NCBI RefSeq assembly: GCF_004402785.1
Contig: NZ_SOFP01000005.1
Location: 30,158-94,157 of the forward strand
Direction: 5' to 3'
DNA from: Cryobacterium algoritolerans
GTDB lineage: Bacteria; Actinomycetota; Actinomycetes; Actinomycetales; Microbacteriaceae
DNA length: 64,000 nt
Part shown: one piece after another, positions 51,711-59,925 of the stretch
How the letters are laid out: every line of letters starts with the position of its first letter
Position numbering within the stretch: position 1 is the stretch's first letter
Made by a program: the position numbers and the translations under genes
The notes under the pieces: generated by a model
Databases searched by the model: none
What the model saw: only the letters and a program-made list of their open reading frames with translations
What the model was told of the DNA's origin: nothing

Positions 51711-53113
51711 GGCCTGAGGCTTTCCTGGAGCTGCTGGAGATGGGTGCCGAGGGTGCCGTCGACGGCCGGGAAACTCGCGGGCGTCTCCGCCGGCGGGGCA
51801 GGTCGGGGTGCGAACAGGATGGCAGCCAGTGCGACCAGCACCACGGCCGCGGCAATGGCCGCCATTGTGCGGCGGGTCGGCCGCAGGCCCGGGGACGTGG
51901 GCGAGGGGCGTGTCAGTCCGGTTCGTCCGCCGACGGGGAGGAACTCGGTCGGCTCGTCTGCTGCGCCGGCGGCGGAGTCTGCCGCGGCGACGTGCCCCGG
52001 TGACGGTACCGGCTCGAGCAGTGCGGTCCTCTCCAGGGGGGCAGCTTCCAGCAGGGCGGTCTTCTCCAGCCGCGCGGTCTGCTCGAAAACAGCGGTCTGC
52101 CCCGGCAGGGTGGGCTCCTCGAGAACAGTGGTCTGCTCCAGCAGGGCGGTCTGTGCCAGGGGCTCGAGGAGCTCCGTCCCGTCGAAGTCGTCGAGCACGG
52201 AGTGCGCCGCGGCCGCGGCCGGTCCAGGCGCGGCCACCAGGCTCCGCAGGCGCACGGCAGCCTGCTCGGCGGTGAACCGCTCCTCGACGACCCGGTCGGT
52301 CATGCCGCCGAGCACCTCGGCCCAGCCGCTGCCGAGGAAGTCGGGGATGACGGGGTCACGCTGCAGCCTGGCCATCGCGGATTCGATCGCCGACCCGGGG
52401 AAGGCGCGCTCGCCGGTCAGGCATTCGAGCAGCACGAGGCCGAGCGAATAGACGTCGCTGGGCGGGCCGATCGGTTCGCCCAGCGCCTGCTCAGGGCTGA
52501 GATAGCCTGCGGTGCCGAGCAGGGCGCCCGTCTTCGTGAGGTGGGTGGCGTCGAACAGCCTGGCGATGCCGAAGTCGGCGAGTTTGGCGTGCATGCTCCT
52601 GCCGGGGAAGCCCGACGGCGCGAGGAGCACGTTCGCCGGCTTGATGTCGCGGTGGATGATGCCCTGCGAGTGCACATAGTGCAGGGCCTCGCCGAGGTCT
52701 GCCCCGATCTCGGCCACCTCGGCGGGCAGGATGGGGCCGTCACCGATGCGGCTGCGCAGGTCGCGCCCGTTGACGAACTCCATCACGATGAATGTGCGGG
52801 GGACACCGTCGATCACGGCGGTGCCGGCGTCGAACAGGGTGACCAGGGCGAAGTGGTTCAGGCTGGCCAGCACCGCGACCTCGCCGCTCTGGCGCTCGGG
52901 GCCTGCGCCGTCGGCGGTGTCCATCCGGAAGAGTTTGACCGCCACGGTTCGCCCGAGCACGACATCCGTCGCCTCGTAGACGACTGCCATGCCGCCCGTG
53001 CCGATCAGACGGTCGATGCGGAATCGATCGGCGAGTCGGAGGCCGATCGGGCCGGGGATGCGAGGCTCAGACAGAGGGGTCCTCCTTATAGGTCCAACGG
53101 TTAAGCAAACCAC
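51707..53113 (-). CDS. Serine/threonine protein kinase with TALLE-repeat linker and one membrane helix
   Basis: The kinase domain (about residues 28-285) has IGTGGMAVVYEATD, VAVKLFRMD, HRDIKPANVLL, LADFGIARLFD and a GTAGYLSPEQAL activation segment. Then follows a Glu/Leu/Thr-rich linker (about 313-370) with repeated T-A-L-L-E, T-T-V-L-E and T-A-V-F-E units, a membrane helix (MAAIAAAVVLVALAAILF) and a 30-residue extracellular tail. The listed start is a GTG at 53113, but a perfect AAGGAGG lies inside, six bases before a CTG at 53074, so translation may begin there. It is divergent from rseP and translationally coupled to a lipoprotein gene. It is a second, separate kinase system from the one at 22401. 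Confidence 0.88.
   Translation of the reverse strand: MVCLTVGPIRRTPLSEPRIPGPIGLRLADRFRIDRLIGTGGMAVVYEATDVVLGRTVAVKLFRMDTADGAGPERQSGEVAVLASLNHFALVTLFDAGTAVIDGVPRTFIVMEFVNGRDLRSRIGDGPILPAEVAEIGADLGEALHYVHSQGIIHRDIKPANVLLAPSGFPGRSMHAKLADFGIARLFDATHLTKTGALLGTAGYLSPEQALGEPIGPPSDVYSLGLVLLECLTGERAFPGSAIESAMARLQRDPVIPDFLGSGWAEVLGGMTDRVVEERFTAEQAAVRLRSLVAAPGPAAAAAHSVLDDFDGTELLEPLAQTALLEQTTVLEEPTLPGQTAVFEQTARLEKTALLEAAPLERTALLEPVPSPGHVAAADSAAGAADEPTEFLPVGGRTGLTRPSPTSPGLRPTRRTMAAIAAAVVLVALAAILFAPRPAPPAETPASFPAVDGTLGTHLQQLQESLRP
53072..53087 (-). promoter_or_regulatory. Strong ribosome-binding site before a CTG codon in the kinase gene
   Basis: Minus strand AAGGAGG (53087-53081) is followed six bases later by CTG (53074-53072), in frame with the kinase and just before the conserved part. 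No ATG, GTG or TTG lies at proper distance. The site suggests CTG initiation; the alternative is the GTG at 53113 with no ribosome site. Confidence 0.5.
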
Positions 53114-53157
53114 ACTCCGGGTCGGGAACGGCCAGCGCCTTCGCAGCTTGGAGTGGG

Positions 53158-53163
53158 TAACCT
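53158..53163 (+). promoter_or_regulatory. -10-like box of rseP (leaderless spacing)
   Basis: TAACCT, then six bases, then the GTG at 53170. The -35 region is poor and no Shine-Dalgarno is present. Confidence 0.35.
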
Positions 53164-53169
53164 ACGATT

Positions 53170-54549
53170 GTGGAAACCGTGCTGCTGTATCTCCTGGGCG
53201 TCGTCGTCGTCGTCGTCGGGCTCGCCCTGTCCATCGGCCTGCACGAAATCGGCCACCTCCTGCCCGCCAAGGCGTTCGGGGTGAAGGTCACCCAGTACAT
53301 GATCGGCTTCGGTCCGACCGTGTGGTCCCGCCGCAAGGGCGAGACCGAGTACGGCGTCAAGGCCATCCCTTTGGGCGGCTACATCTCGATGATCGGGATG
53401 TTTCCTCCGGCGAAGAAAGGCGGCAAGGTCCAGGCGTCCAGCACCGGGTTCTTCAACCAGCTCGTGCAGGAGGGTGCGCCGGAGAAGAAAGCGAATGCCC
53501 TGGCCACCATGGTCGTCGACGCCCGTCAGTCCAGCGCCGACACCATCGGGGAGGGCGAGGACCACCGCGCGTTCTACCGGCTCCCGGTCTGGAAACGGAT
53601 CATCATCATGCTCGGCGGGCCGACCATGAACCTGCTCATCGCGCTTGTGCTGTTCGCCGTGCTGCTGATGGGATTCGGAACCGCGCAGGCGAGCACCACC
53701 GTCGGCAGTGTGTCCGCCTGCGTGCTCCCGGCCACCAGTTCCAGGCAGGCCTGCGAAGCGTCCGACGAGAAGGCCCCCGGCGCCGCAGCCGGGCTCAAGC
53801 CCCGCGACCGGCTCGTCACTATCAACGGCACGGTCATTGACAACTGGGCCCGATCGACCGACCTGATCCGCAACTCGCCGGGTATCCCGCTCACCGTCGT
53901 CGTCGACCGCGCCGGCGCGAAGCAGACCCTCACGATCACACCCAAACTCACCGTGCGGTACGTAATGGATGCCGCAGGCAAGGTCGAGAAGGACCGCTCC
54001 GGCACATCGCTCACCCAGGAAGTCGGTTTCGTCGGTATCGGTCCGGCCGGCGAACTCGTGCAGCAGCCGGCCACGGCCGTGCTGCCCGCGGTGGGCAACA
54101 ACATCGGCGCTGTCGTGCACATGATCGCCAACCTGCCTCAGCGGATGGTCGACATCGCAAACGCAGCCTTCGGCCCCGGCGAACGCGACCCGAACGGCCC
54201 GATCAGCGTGGTCGGCGTCGGCCGCGTCGCCGGCGAGATCGCGAGCATCGACAGCATCCCGGTGAACAGCAAGATCGCCAGCATGCTCGGACTGCTCGCG
54301 TCGCTCAACATCGCCTTGTTCGTGTTCAACCTGATCCCGTTGATGCCGCTCGACGGCGGGCACGTCGCGGGTGCACTCTGGGAAGGCCTCCGCCGCTGGG
54401 TTGCCCGGCTGTTCAAGCGCCCCGACCCTGGTCCCGTCGACACCGCCAGACTGATGCCGCTCACCTTCGCCGTCGTGGTCGTGCTCGGCGGGATGAGCCT
54501 GCTGCTGATCTACGCCGACATCGTCAAGCCGATCAGCCTGTTCGGCTGA
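53170..54549 (+). CDS. rseP: RseP/Rip1-type site-2 membrane metalloprotease
   Basis: The 459-residue protein is an M50 intramembrane protease that cleaves anti-sigma factors and other membrane proteins. The zinc motif HEIGH is at residues 25-29 in the first helix, and the third ligand Asp395 is in NLIPLMPLDGGHVAGAL in the last helices. One PDZ domain lies between (about 165-255; GAAAGLKPRDRLVTING). GGPTMNLLIALVLFAVLLMG is the second helix. Its gene position between dxr and ispG matches mycobacterial Rip1. The GTG at 53170 is inferred to be leaderless. Confidence 0.93.
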   Translation: METVLLYLLGVVVVVVGLALSIGLHEIGHLLPAKAFGVKVTQYMIGFGPTVWSRRKGETEYGVKAIPLGGYISMIGMFPPAKKGGKVQASSTGFFNQLVQEGAPEKKANALATMVVDARQSSADTIGEGEDHRAFYRLPVWKRIIIMLGGPTMNLLIALVLFAVLLMGFGTAQASTTVGSVSACVLPATSSRQACEASDEKAPGAAAGLKPRDRLVTINGTVIDNWARSTDLIRNSPGIPLTVVVDRAGAKQTLTITPKLTVRYVMDAAGKVEKDRSGTSLTQEVGFVGIGPAGELVQQPATAVLPAVGNNIGAVVHMIANLPQRMVDIANAAFGPGERDPNGPISVVGVGRVAGEIASIDSIPVNSKIASMLGLLASLNIALFVFNLIPLMPLDGGHVAGALWEGLRRWVARLFKRPDPGPVDTARLMPLTFAVVVVLGGMSLLLIYADIVKPISLFG

Positions 54550-54550
54550 C

Positions 54551-54631
54551 CCGGCTACCCCGGCTACCCCGGCAACCCCGGCAACCCCGGCAACCCCGGC
54601 TACCCCGGCTACCCCGGCTACCCCGGCTACT
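54551..54631 (+). repeat. 9-bp tandem repeat downstream of rseP
   Basis: Nine consecutive 9-base units, ccggctacc or ccggcaacc, the last ending act. They begin two bases after the rseP stop and run into a palindrome. Because 9 is a multiple of 3 the tract is open in several frames (a Val-Ala-Gly repeat on the minus strand), but nothing suggests it is translated. Copy number is likely variable between strains. Confidence 0.85.
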
Positions 54632-54645
54632 CCCCGGGGAGTAGC
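54626..54645. promoter_or_regulatory. Perfect 20-bp palindrome upstream of the histidine kinase (site 1)
   Basis: gctactccccggggagtagc is its own complement. Its core TACTCCCCGGGGAGTA (54628-54643) recurs with 14 of 16 identities at 56664-56679, after the response regulator. It lies 55 bases before the kinase ATG, just upstream of the presumed promoter, a normal place for a response-regulator operator. It could also act as a terminator stem for rseP. Confidence 0.6.
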
Positions 54646-54688
54646 GGCAGCACGGCCTCGGGCGGATGCCGCGCCCCCGCCGGGGTCG

Positions 54689-54694
54689 TAGCAT
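54689..54694 (+). promoter_or_regulatory. -10-like box of the histidine kinase gene (leaderless spacing)
   Basis: TAGCAT, then six bases, then the ATG at 54701. No Shine-Dalgarno is present; the -35 is weak, which would fit an activator-dependent promoter. Confidence 0.45.
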
Positions 54695-54700
54695 CGGAAC

Positions 54701-55996
54701 ATGCCACCACACTGGGATTCGGATGCTCCGTGGTACGACCACGAACGCGGCCGCCCCGGTGGCGGCTATGACACCCGCATCCCGGCCGAGGCCCGGCTGT
54801 GGATCCCGGTGATCGTCTCGTTCCTCGTCCAAGTCCCGGCGGTCGCGGTCCTCGCCCGTTCCGGCCGTGAGTTCGGCCCCGACGCCGGCCGGGAGCTCGG
54901 CCGGGTGTTCGGCCGGGAGCTCGTGCATGGTGGACCCCGGCCAGGCTGGTACCTCGCCCTCGCCCTCGCCCTCGTCGGACCGCTCGCCCTGATCGGCGCC
55001 CGACGCTATCCGGGCCCCGTCGTGGCCGTTGCGGCCGCGGCCGGCGGCGCGCTCGTGCTGCTGCGGCCCGACATCGGGCTGCCGTACGTTGCGGTCGGTT
55101 TCGCGATCGTGCTCGGCATCGTGCGCGGCGCGCGGGTCTGGGTCTACACCTCCGTCGCCGCGGTCTGGGTGGCAACGATCGGCATCGCCGGGCTCTACGC
55201 CATTCCGCTCCAACCGGCCCGGATTGCGCTCACCACCCTGGGCCTGGCCCTGCTGATGGGGTTCGGGGAGGCGATCCGCACCCGGCGGGAGCAGATCAAC
55301 AACCTTCGACGCCGGGCGGATGCGCGGCGGCAGTCCGCCGAGCAACGCGAGCGGGTGCGCATCGCCCGGGAACTGCACGACGTGCTCGCTCATTCGCTGT
55401 CCCAGATCAACGTGCAGGCCGGTGTTGGGCTGCACCTGATCGACAGTCAGCCGGGGAAGGCCGCGGAGGCGCTGGCCAGCATCAAGGCCACGAGCAAGAA
55501 CGCCCTCGACGAGGTGCGCACGGTGCTCGGGATCCTGCGCTCCGACGTCGACCTCTCCGGCACGTCCGGCATCGACGATGACGCGCCGCGCGCGCCCCAG
55601 CCGGACCTCGCCGGACTGCCTGCCCTGGTCGAGTCGTTCAGCGACCAGGGACTGCGCGTCGGCCTCGCGAACGAGCTCATCCCGGACGGGTCGGATGCGC
55701 CGGCGGCCACCCAGCTGGCCCTCTACCGGATCTGTCAGGAGGCGCTCACGAACGTGTTGCGGCATTCGGGGGCTCGCGCAGCATCCGTGCGCCTGGTCGT
55801 CGAGGGCGCCGACGTCCGGCTCACCGTGACCGACGACGGGACCGCCGGCCCGGGCGCTCCCGCGATCATGCCCGGCGGCGGCCTGCTGGGGATGCGGGAG
55901 CGGGCGGAGCTGCTCGGCGGCAGCCTCCGCGCCGAACGGATGCCCACCGGCGGGTTCCTGGTCGAGGCGCGCCTTCCGCTGCGGAGAACGCGGTGA
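54701..55996 (+). CDS. NarL/DesK-type sensor histidine kinase
   Basis: This 431-residue kinase has a variable N-terminus and about five or six membrane helices to about residue 190 (LWIPVIVSFLVQVPAVAVLA; LYAIPLQPARIALTTLGLAL). Then comes a HisKA_3 domain: RVRIARELHDVLAHSLSQIN with phospho-acceptor His226, and an ATP-binding domain with YRICQEALTNVLRHSGA, LTVTDDGTAG and GGLLGMRERAELLGG. Little sequence lies outside the membrane, so it probably senses a membrane or envelope signal. Its stop overlaps the response regulator GTG. Confidence 0.92.
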   Translation: MPPHWDSDAPWYDHERGRPGGGYDTRIPAEARLWIPVIVSFLVQVPAVAVLARSGREFGPDAGRELGRVFGRELVHGGPRPGWYLALALALVGPLALIGARRYPGPVVAVAAAAGGALVLLRPDIGLPYVAVGFAIVLGIVRGARVWVYTSVAAVWVATIGIAGLYAIPLQPARIALTTLGLALLMGFGEAIRTRREQINNLRRRADARRQSAEQRERVRIARELHDVLAHSLSQINVQAGVGLHLIDSQPGKAAEALASIKATSKNALDEVRTVLGILRSDVDLSGTSGIDDDAPRAPQPDLAGLPALVESFSDQGLRVGLANELIPDGSDAPAATQLALYRICQEALTNVLRHSGARAASVRLVVEGADVRLTVTDDGTAGPGAPAIMPGGGLLGMRERAELLGGSLRAERMPTGGFLVEARLPLRRTR

Positions 55997-56649
55997 TCCG
56001 GGTCATCATCGCCGACGACCAGCAGCTGATCCGGGCCGGGTTTCGCGCCCTGCTGGACTCGGAGCCGGATTTCGAGGTCGTCGCGGAGGCTGCGACGGGG
56101 GCGGAAGTCGTTGAGCAGGTGACCCGGCACCGGCCGGACGTGGTGCTGATGGACATCCGGATGCCCGGCGGCGACGGACTGTGGGCGACCGAGCGGATCG
56201 CAGCGGATCCGGCGCTCGCCGGCACCCATATCGTGATCGTGACGACTTTTGAGCTCGACGATTACGTGGCCCAGGCGATCCGGGCCGGGGCAAGCGGCTT
56301 CCTCGTGAAGGACACCGAACCGACCGAACTCATCCGGGCGGTGCGGGTCGCGGCCGCCGGGGACGCGCTGCTCTCGCCCGGGGTCACCCGCCGCCTGCTG
56401 GAACGGTTGGAGTCCGGCCTCCGGGCCCCTCGAGGGCACACCTCGCTGGAGTCGCTGACGGTTCGGGAACGCGAGGTGCTCGGGCTGGTCGGCCGCGGCC
56501 TGACCAACACGGAGATCGCCGTGCGTCTGTTCCTCAGCCCGCTGACCGCGAAGACCCATGTGTCCCGGATCATGAGCAAGCTCGCCGCACGCGACCGGGT
56601 TCAACTGGTCATCGTCGCCTACGAGGAAGGCCTCGTCGGCGGCTGGTAG
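55993..56649 (+). CDS. NarL/LuxR family response regulator
   Basis: This 218-residue regulator has a receiver domain with IIADDQQLIRAGF, phosphorylated Asp54 (VVLMDIRMPGGDG), Thr in IVTTFELDDYV and Lys in FLVKDTEPTEL, and a LuxR-type helix-turn-helix at about 150-205 (LTVREREVLGLVGRGLTNTE, then TAKTHVSRIMSKLAARDRVQ). It starts at a GTG overlapping the kinase stop. The paired palindromes on both sides of the two genes are the likely binding sites, implying autoregulation and control of the SHOCT gene. Confidence 0.93.
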   Translation: MIRVIIADDQQLIRAGFRALLDSEPDFEVVAEAATGAEVVEQVTRHRPDVVLMDIRMPGGDGLWATERIAADPALAGTHIVIVTTFELDDYVAQAIRAGASGFLVKDTEPTELIRAVRVAAAGDALLSPGVTRRLLERLESGLRAPRGHTSLESLTVREREVLGLVGRGLTNTEIAVRLFLSPLTAKTHVSRIMSKLAARDRVQLVIVAYEEGLVGGW

Positions 56650-56663
56650 TGCAGCAGGTGCAC

Positions 56664-56679
56664 TGCTCCCGGGGGAGTA
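56664..56679. promoter_or_regulatory. Second palindromic site, between the response regulator and the SHOCT gene (site 2)
   Basis: TGCTCCCGGGGGAGTA matches the palindrome at 54628-54643 at 14 of 16 positions and keeps CTCCC-N2-GGGAG symmetry. It lies 121 bases before the SHOCT gene. A candidate response-regulator operator. Confidence 0.55.
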
Positions 56680-56800
56680 CCCGAAGTGTCGCCGCTGGGC
56701 GGATTCGCGAACCCGGCAGGCTCGCGACACTGGGGACACCGGTATCGGCGGACCCTCCGCCGGGCAAAGACACCGGGCCTCTCCACAGAATGGATACATC

Positions 56801-57160
56801 ATGCTTTCGACTGCGCTACTCATCGGGCTCGTCGCCCACCCGGGCCCAGGCCACGGTTGGGGTGGCGGCCCGATCTGGTTGCTGGTTCTGATCCCGCTGT
56901 TCGGCCTCGGACTCTTCGCGCTCCTCTTCGCGCTGTTCGGCCGCCGCTGGCGGCGCGGAATGGTCGGCCCCGGTTACCTGGGTGGCCCCGGCTTCCACGG
57001 CGGCCCGTCACACTGGCAGGTCGGCGGGGACACCCGCAGTGCCGAGAAGACCCTCGCCGAGCGGTTCGCCCAGGGTGACATCGACGAGGTCGAGTACCGG
57101 GCCAGACTAGAGGTGCTCAGGGCCAACCGTGCCGACGACGCGGCAACGCCGCCCCAGTAG
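56801..57160 (+). CDS. SHOCT domain membrane protein
   Basis: This 119-residue protein has a hydrophobic start, then a membrane helix (IWLLVLIPLFGLGLFALLFA, about residues 26-46), a Gly/His-rich basic loop and a C-terminal SHOCT domain, TLAERFAQGDIDEVEYRARL followed by EVLRA (about 84-109). Such short proteins often accompany two-component or phage-shock-like envelope systems and are thought to mediate oligomerisation. It lies 151 bases after the response regulator, downstream of palindromic site 2, and is its likely target. No Shine-Dalgarno is clear. Confidence 0.85.
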   Translation: MLSTALLIGLVAHPGPGHGWGGGPIWLLVLIPLFGLGLFALLFALFGRRWRRGMVGPGYLGGPGFHGGPSHWQVGGDTRSAEKTLAERFAQGDIDEVEYRARLEVLRANRADDAATPPQ

Positions 57161-57268
57161 TGACCCCGCCGCCGCCGCGACGCCGCCCCGACGCCGCCCC
57201 AACGCCGCGGATTCACGCGACCGCGGTGTCCGAGCCGCCGGTCGGCGGCTCGGGTGGGCGCCGGCCGG

Positions 57269-58453
57269 TCAGCGCGAGAGCAGCAGAGCCTCGCCCTGGC
57301 CGCCGCCCCCGCAGAGCGCCACGGCCGCCTTTCCGCTGCCGCGTCGGGCGAGTTCCAGCGCAGCGTGCAGCGCCAGCCGTGACCCGGAGGCGCCGATCGG
57401 ATGGCCGATCGCGATGGCGCCGCCGTGGATGTTGACCCGTTCGGGCGAGAGTCCGAGTTCCGTGGTCGATTCGAGCGAGACGGCCGCGAACGCCTCGTTG
57501 ATCTCGACCAGGTCGAGGTCCTCTGCCGACCAGCCTTCCCGGTCGAGCGCGTGCTTGATCGCGTTCGCCGGCTGGGAGTGCAGCGAGTTGTCCGGCCCGG
57601 CGACATGGCCGGAGGCCAACACCGTGGCGAGCCAGTCCAGGCCCCGTTCCTCTGCCCAGGACCGGCTGCTCAGCACGAGGGCGCTCGCGCCGTCGCTGAG
57701 CGGCGAGGAGTTCCCGGCGGTGATGGTGCCATCCGTCGAAAACGCCGGGCGCAGCCGGCCGAGCGTCTCGGTGGTGCTGTCGCCGCGCACGCCTTCATCC
57801 TCCGTGACGAGGAGAGGGTCCCCGCGGCGTTGCGGCACGCTCAACGGCGTGATCTCATCGCCGAAGATGCCGCCGCGGGCCGCTTCTGCCGCACGCTGAT
57901 GCGAAGCCGCCGCGATGGCGTCCTGTTCAACGCGGCCGATGCCGAGCCGGCCATTGACGCGTTCGGTCGAGAGCCCCATCGAGAGCCCGTCGAAGGCATC
58001 CGTGAGCCCGTCGTGCGCCGCATGGTCGAGTGCGGTGACGCTGCCGTACGGCCAGCCCTGGCGGGACCCGGGGAGCAGGTGCGGGGCCTGGGACATCGAC
58101 TCCTGGCCGCCGGCGATGACCACGTCTACCTCGCCCAGACGGATGAGCCTGGCCGCGTCGACAACGGCGGCAAGTCCGGAGAGGCAGACCTTGTTCAGCG
58201 TCATCGCGGGAACGTTCCAGGGGATCCCGGCCGCGATCGCGCTCTGCCTGGCCGGATTCTGACCGCAGCCGGCCTGCAGCACCTGCCCCATCAGCACCGC
58301 GTCGACCTGGCCGGGGGATACCCCCGCACGGTCCAGTGCCCCCTTGATGGCGGCGCTGCCCAGTTCCACGGCGCTCAGGCCGGCCAGCTGGCCGTTCACC
58401 CGGCCCTGCGGCGTGCGGGACCCGGCCAGGATGACCACTTCGATCGAGCTCAT
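57269..58453 (-). CDS. Acetyl-CoA C-acetyltransferase (thiolase)
   Basis: This 394-residue thiolase condenses or cleaves acetoacetyl-CoA. The active-site residues are present: Cys90 in LNKVCLSGLAAVV, His in IHGGAIAIGHPIGASGSRL, and the second Cys in CGGGGQGEALLL near the C-terminus. ILAGSRTPQGRVNGQLAGLS at the N-terminus is typical. It starts at the ATG at 58453, preceded by GAAGGAG; the frame is open further up. It stands alone between the SHOCT gene (convergent) and ispG (divergent). Degradative or biosynthetic direction cannot be decided. Confidence 0.93.
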   Translation of the reverse strand: MSSIEVVILAGSRTPQGRVNGQLAGLSAVELGSAAIKGALDRAGVSPGQVDAVLMGQVLQAGCGQNPARQSAIAAGIPWNVPAMTLNKVCLSGLAAVVDAARLIRLGEVDVVIAGGQESMSQAPHLLPGSRQGWPYGSVTALDHAAHDGLTDAFDGLSMGLSTERVNGRLGIGRVEQDAIAAASHQRAAEAARGGIFGDEITPLSVPQRRGDPLLVTEDEGVRGDSTTETLGRLRPAFSTDGTITAGNSSPLSDGASALVLSSRSWAEERGLDWLATVLASGHVAGPDNSLHSQPANAIKHALDREGWSAEDLDLVEINEAFAAVSLESTTELGLSPERVNIHGGAIAIGHPIGASGSRLALHAALELARRGSGKAAVALCGGGGQGEALLLSR

Positions 58454-58613
58454 GATGACTCCTTCGTCTTCGTGTAACCGTCTGCTCGCAACTGTCCTCG
58501 TGGGACCGCTGTCGTACGTCGTCAACCGAGCGTAGCCGTGCCGGCCGGGAGCCGCGGCGCCGGCCGGTCGCGTCCCTGCGGCCGAAACAGACCATCTCCC
58601 CAGTTGCCTGACT

Positions 58614-58619
58614 TAGGAT
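58614..58619 (+). promoter_or_regulatory. -10-like box of ispG (leaderless spacing)
   Basis: TAGGAT, then six bases, then the GTG at 58626. No Shine-Dalgarno is present. Confidence 0.45.
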
Positions 58620-58625
58620 ATTGCC

Positions 58626-59783
58626 GTGGCTGCTATCAATTTGGGAATGCCCAAAGTACCCGAGGTTCTCGCTCCGCGACGTAAGAGTCGCCAGATCAAG
58701 GTCGGCAAGGTGCTCGTCGGCGGTGACGCTCAAGTCAGCGTCCAGTCGATGACGACGACACCGACGACGAATATCAACGCGACGCTCCAGCAGATCGCCG
58801 AACTCACGGCATCCGGCTGCGACATCGTGCGCGTCGCCGTGCCGACCAGGGACGACGCTGAGGTCCTGTCGATCATCGCGAAGAAGAGCCAGATCCCCGT
58901 GATCGCGGACATCCACTTCCAGCCGAGCTACGTGTTCGCGGCGATCGACGCCGGCTGCGCGGCCGTACGGGTCAACCCGGGCAACATTCGCAAGTTCGAC
59001 GACCAGGTCGGCAAGATCGCCGCCGCGGCCAAGGCCGCCGGCGTCTCCATCCGGATCGGCGTCAACGCGGGCTCCCTCGAACCCAGCCTCATGCAGAAGT
59101 ACGGCAAGGCCACCCCGGAGGCGCTCGTCGAGAGCGCAGTCTGGGAGGCGAGCCTGTTCGAGGAGCACGACTTCCACGACTTCAAGATTTCGGTCAAGCA
59201 CAACGACCCGGTGATCATGGTCAAGGCCTACCGGCTGCTCGCAGAACGCGGCGACTGGCCACTGCACCTCGGAGTCACCGAGGCCGGCCCGTCTTTCCAG
59301 GGCACCATCAAGAGCGCGACGGCCTTCGGCATCCTGCTCGGCGAGGGCATCGGCGACACCATCCGGGTCTCGCTCAGCGCGCCCCCGGCCGAGGAAGTCA
59401 AGGTCGGACTTCAGATCCTGCAGTCGCTCAACCTGCGCGAGCGCAAGCTCGAGATCGTCTCCTGCCCGAGCTGCGGCCGGGCCCAGGTGGATGTCTACAA
59501 GCTCGCGAACGACGTCACGGCCGGGCTTGAGGGCATGACCGTGCCTCTGCGCGTGGCCGTGATGGGTTGCGTCGTCAACGGACCAGGTGAGGCCCGCGAG
59601 GCCGACCTGGGGGTGGCATCCGGCAACGGCAAGGGTCAGATTTTCGTGCGCGGCGAGGTCATCAAGACCGTGCCGGAGGACGAGATCGTCGCGACCCTGA
59701 TCGAAGAGGCAAACCGCCTGGCCGCGGAGATGCCTGCCAGCGAGGATTCCCTCGGCGCCCCGGTCGTCACCGTCTCCAAATAG
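58626..59783 (+). CDS. ispG: 4-hydroxy-3-methylbut-2-enyl-diphosphate synthase
   Basis: The 385-residue iron-sulfur enzyme makes HMBPP from MEcPP, the penultimate MEP-pathway step. The [4Fe-4S] ligands are Cys280 and Cys283 ([11 protein letters not shown]) and Cys315 ([12 protein letters not shown]); the N-terminal TIM barrel starts with [20 protein letters not shown] and [10 protein letters not shown]. With dxr it gives two MEP genes in this window. The GTG at 58626 gives the usual MAAINLGMP start; an ATG at 58647 is less likely because the leaderless spacing fits the GTG. Confidence 0.96.
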   Translation: MAAINLGMPKVPEVLAPRRKSRQIKVGKVLVGGDAQVSVQSMTTTPTTNINATLQQIAELTASGCDIVRVAVPTRDDAEVLSIIAKKSQIPVIADIHFQPSYVFAAIDAGCAAVRVNPGNIRKFDDQVGKIAAAAKAAGVSIRIGVNAGSLEPSLMQKYGKATPEALVESAVWEASLFEEHDFHDFKISVKHNDPVIMVKAYRLLAERGDWPLHLGVTEAGPSFQGTIKSATAFGILLGEGIGDTIRVSLSAPPAEEVKVGLQILQSLNLRERKLEIVSCPSCGRAQVDVYKLANDVTAGLEGMTVPLRVAVMGCVVNGPGEAREADLGVASGNGKGQIFVRGEVIKTVPEDEIVATLIEEANRLAAEMPASEDSLGAPVVTVSK

Positions 59784-59826
59784 CACCTCCCGCCCTCTGG
59801 GGTGCCGTGAACCGGGGTGCGGAGAA

Positions 59827-59885
59827 CTGAGGTGCGGAGAAAACACCCTCGCAGGCCCGAGAAGGGTGTTTCCTCCGCAACTCAG
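59827..59885. repeat. Long-armed hairpin between ispG and proS
   Basis: 59827-59851 and 59861-59885 are inverted copies identical at 21 of the first 23 positions (ctgaggtgcggagaaaacac pairs with its near-complement), with a short loop. It resembles in build the elements at 1831 and 46773. A direct repeat ggtgcggaga occurs at 59816 and 59831. It could terminate ispG transcription. Confidence 0.6.
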
Positions 59886-59925
59886 CCGCCTGCATCGGGC
59901 GCGCGTCTCGAAGTGGCGCGCGCCG

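Noticed and set aside
54551..54631. The 9-bp repeat tract as a CRISPR or coding Val-Ala-Gly repeat
   Set aside because: Units are contiguous without spacers, and the minus-strand frame that crosses it is an antisense shadow of rseP.
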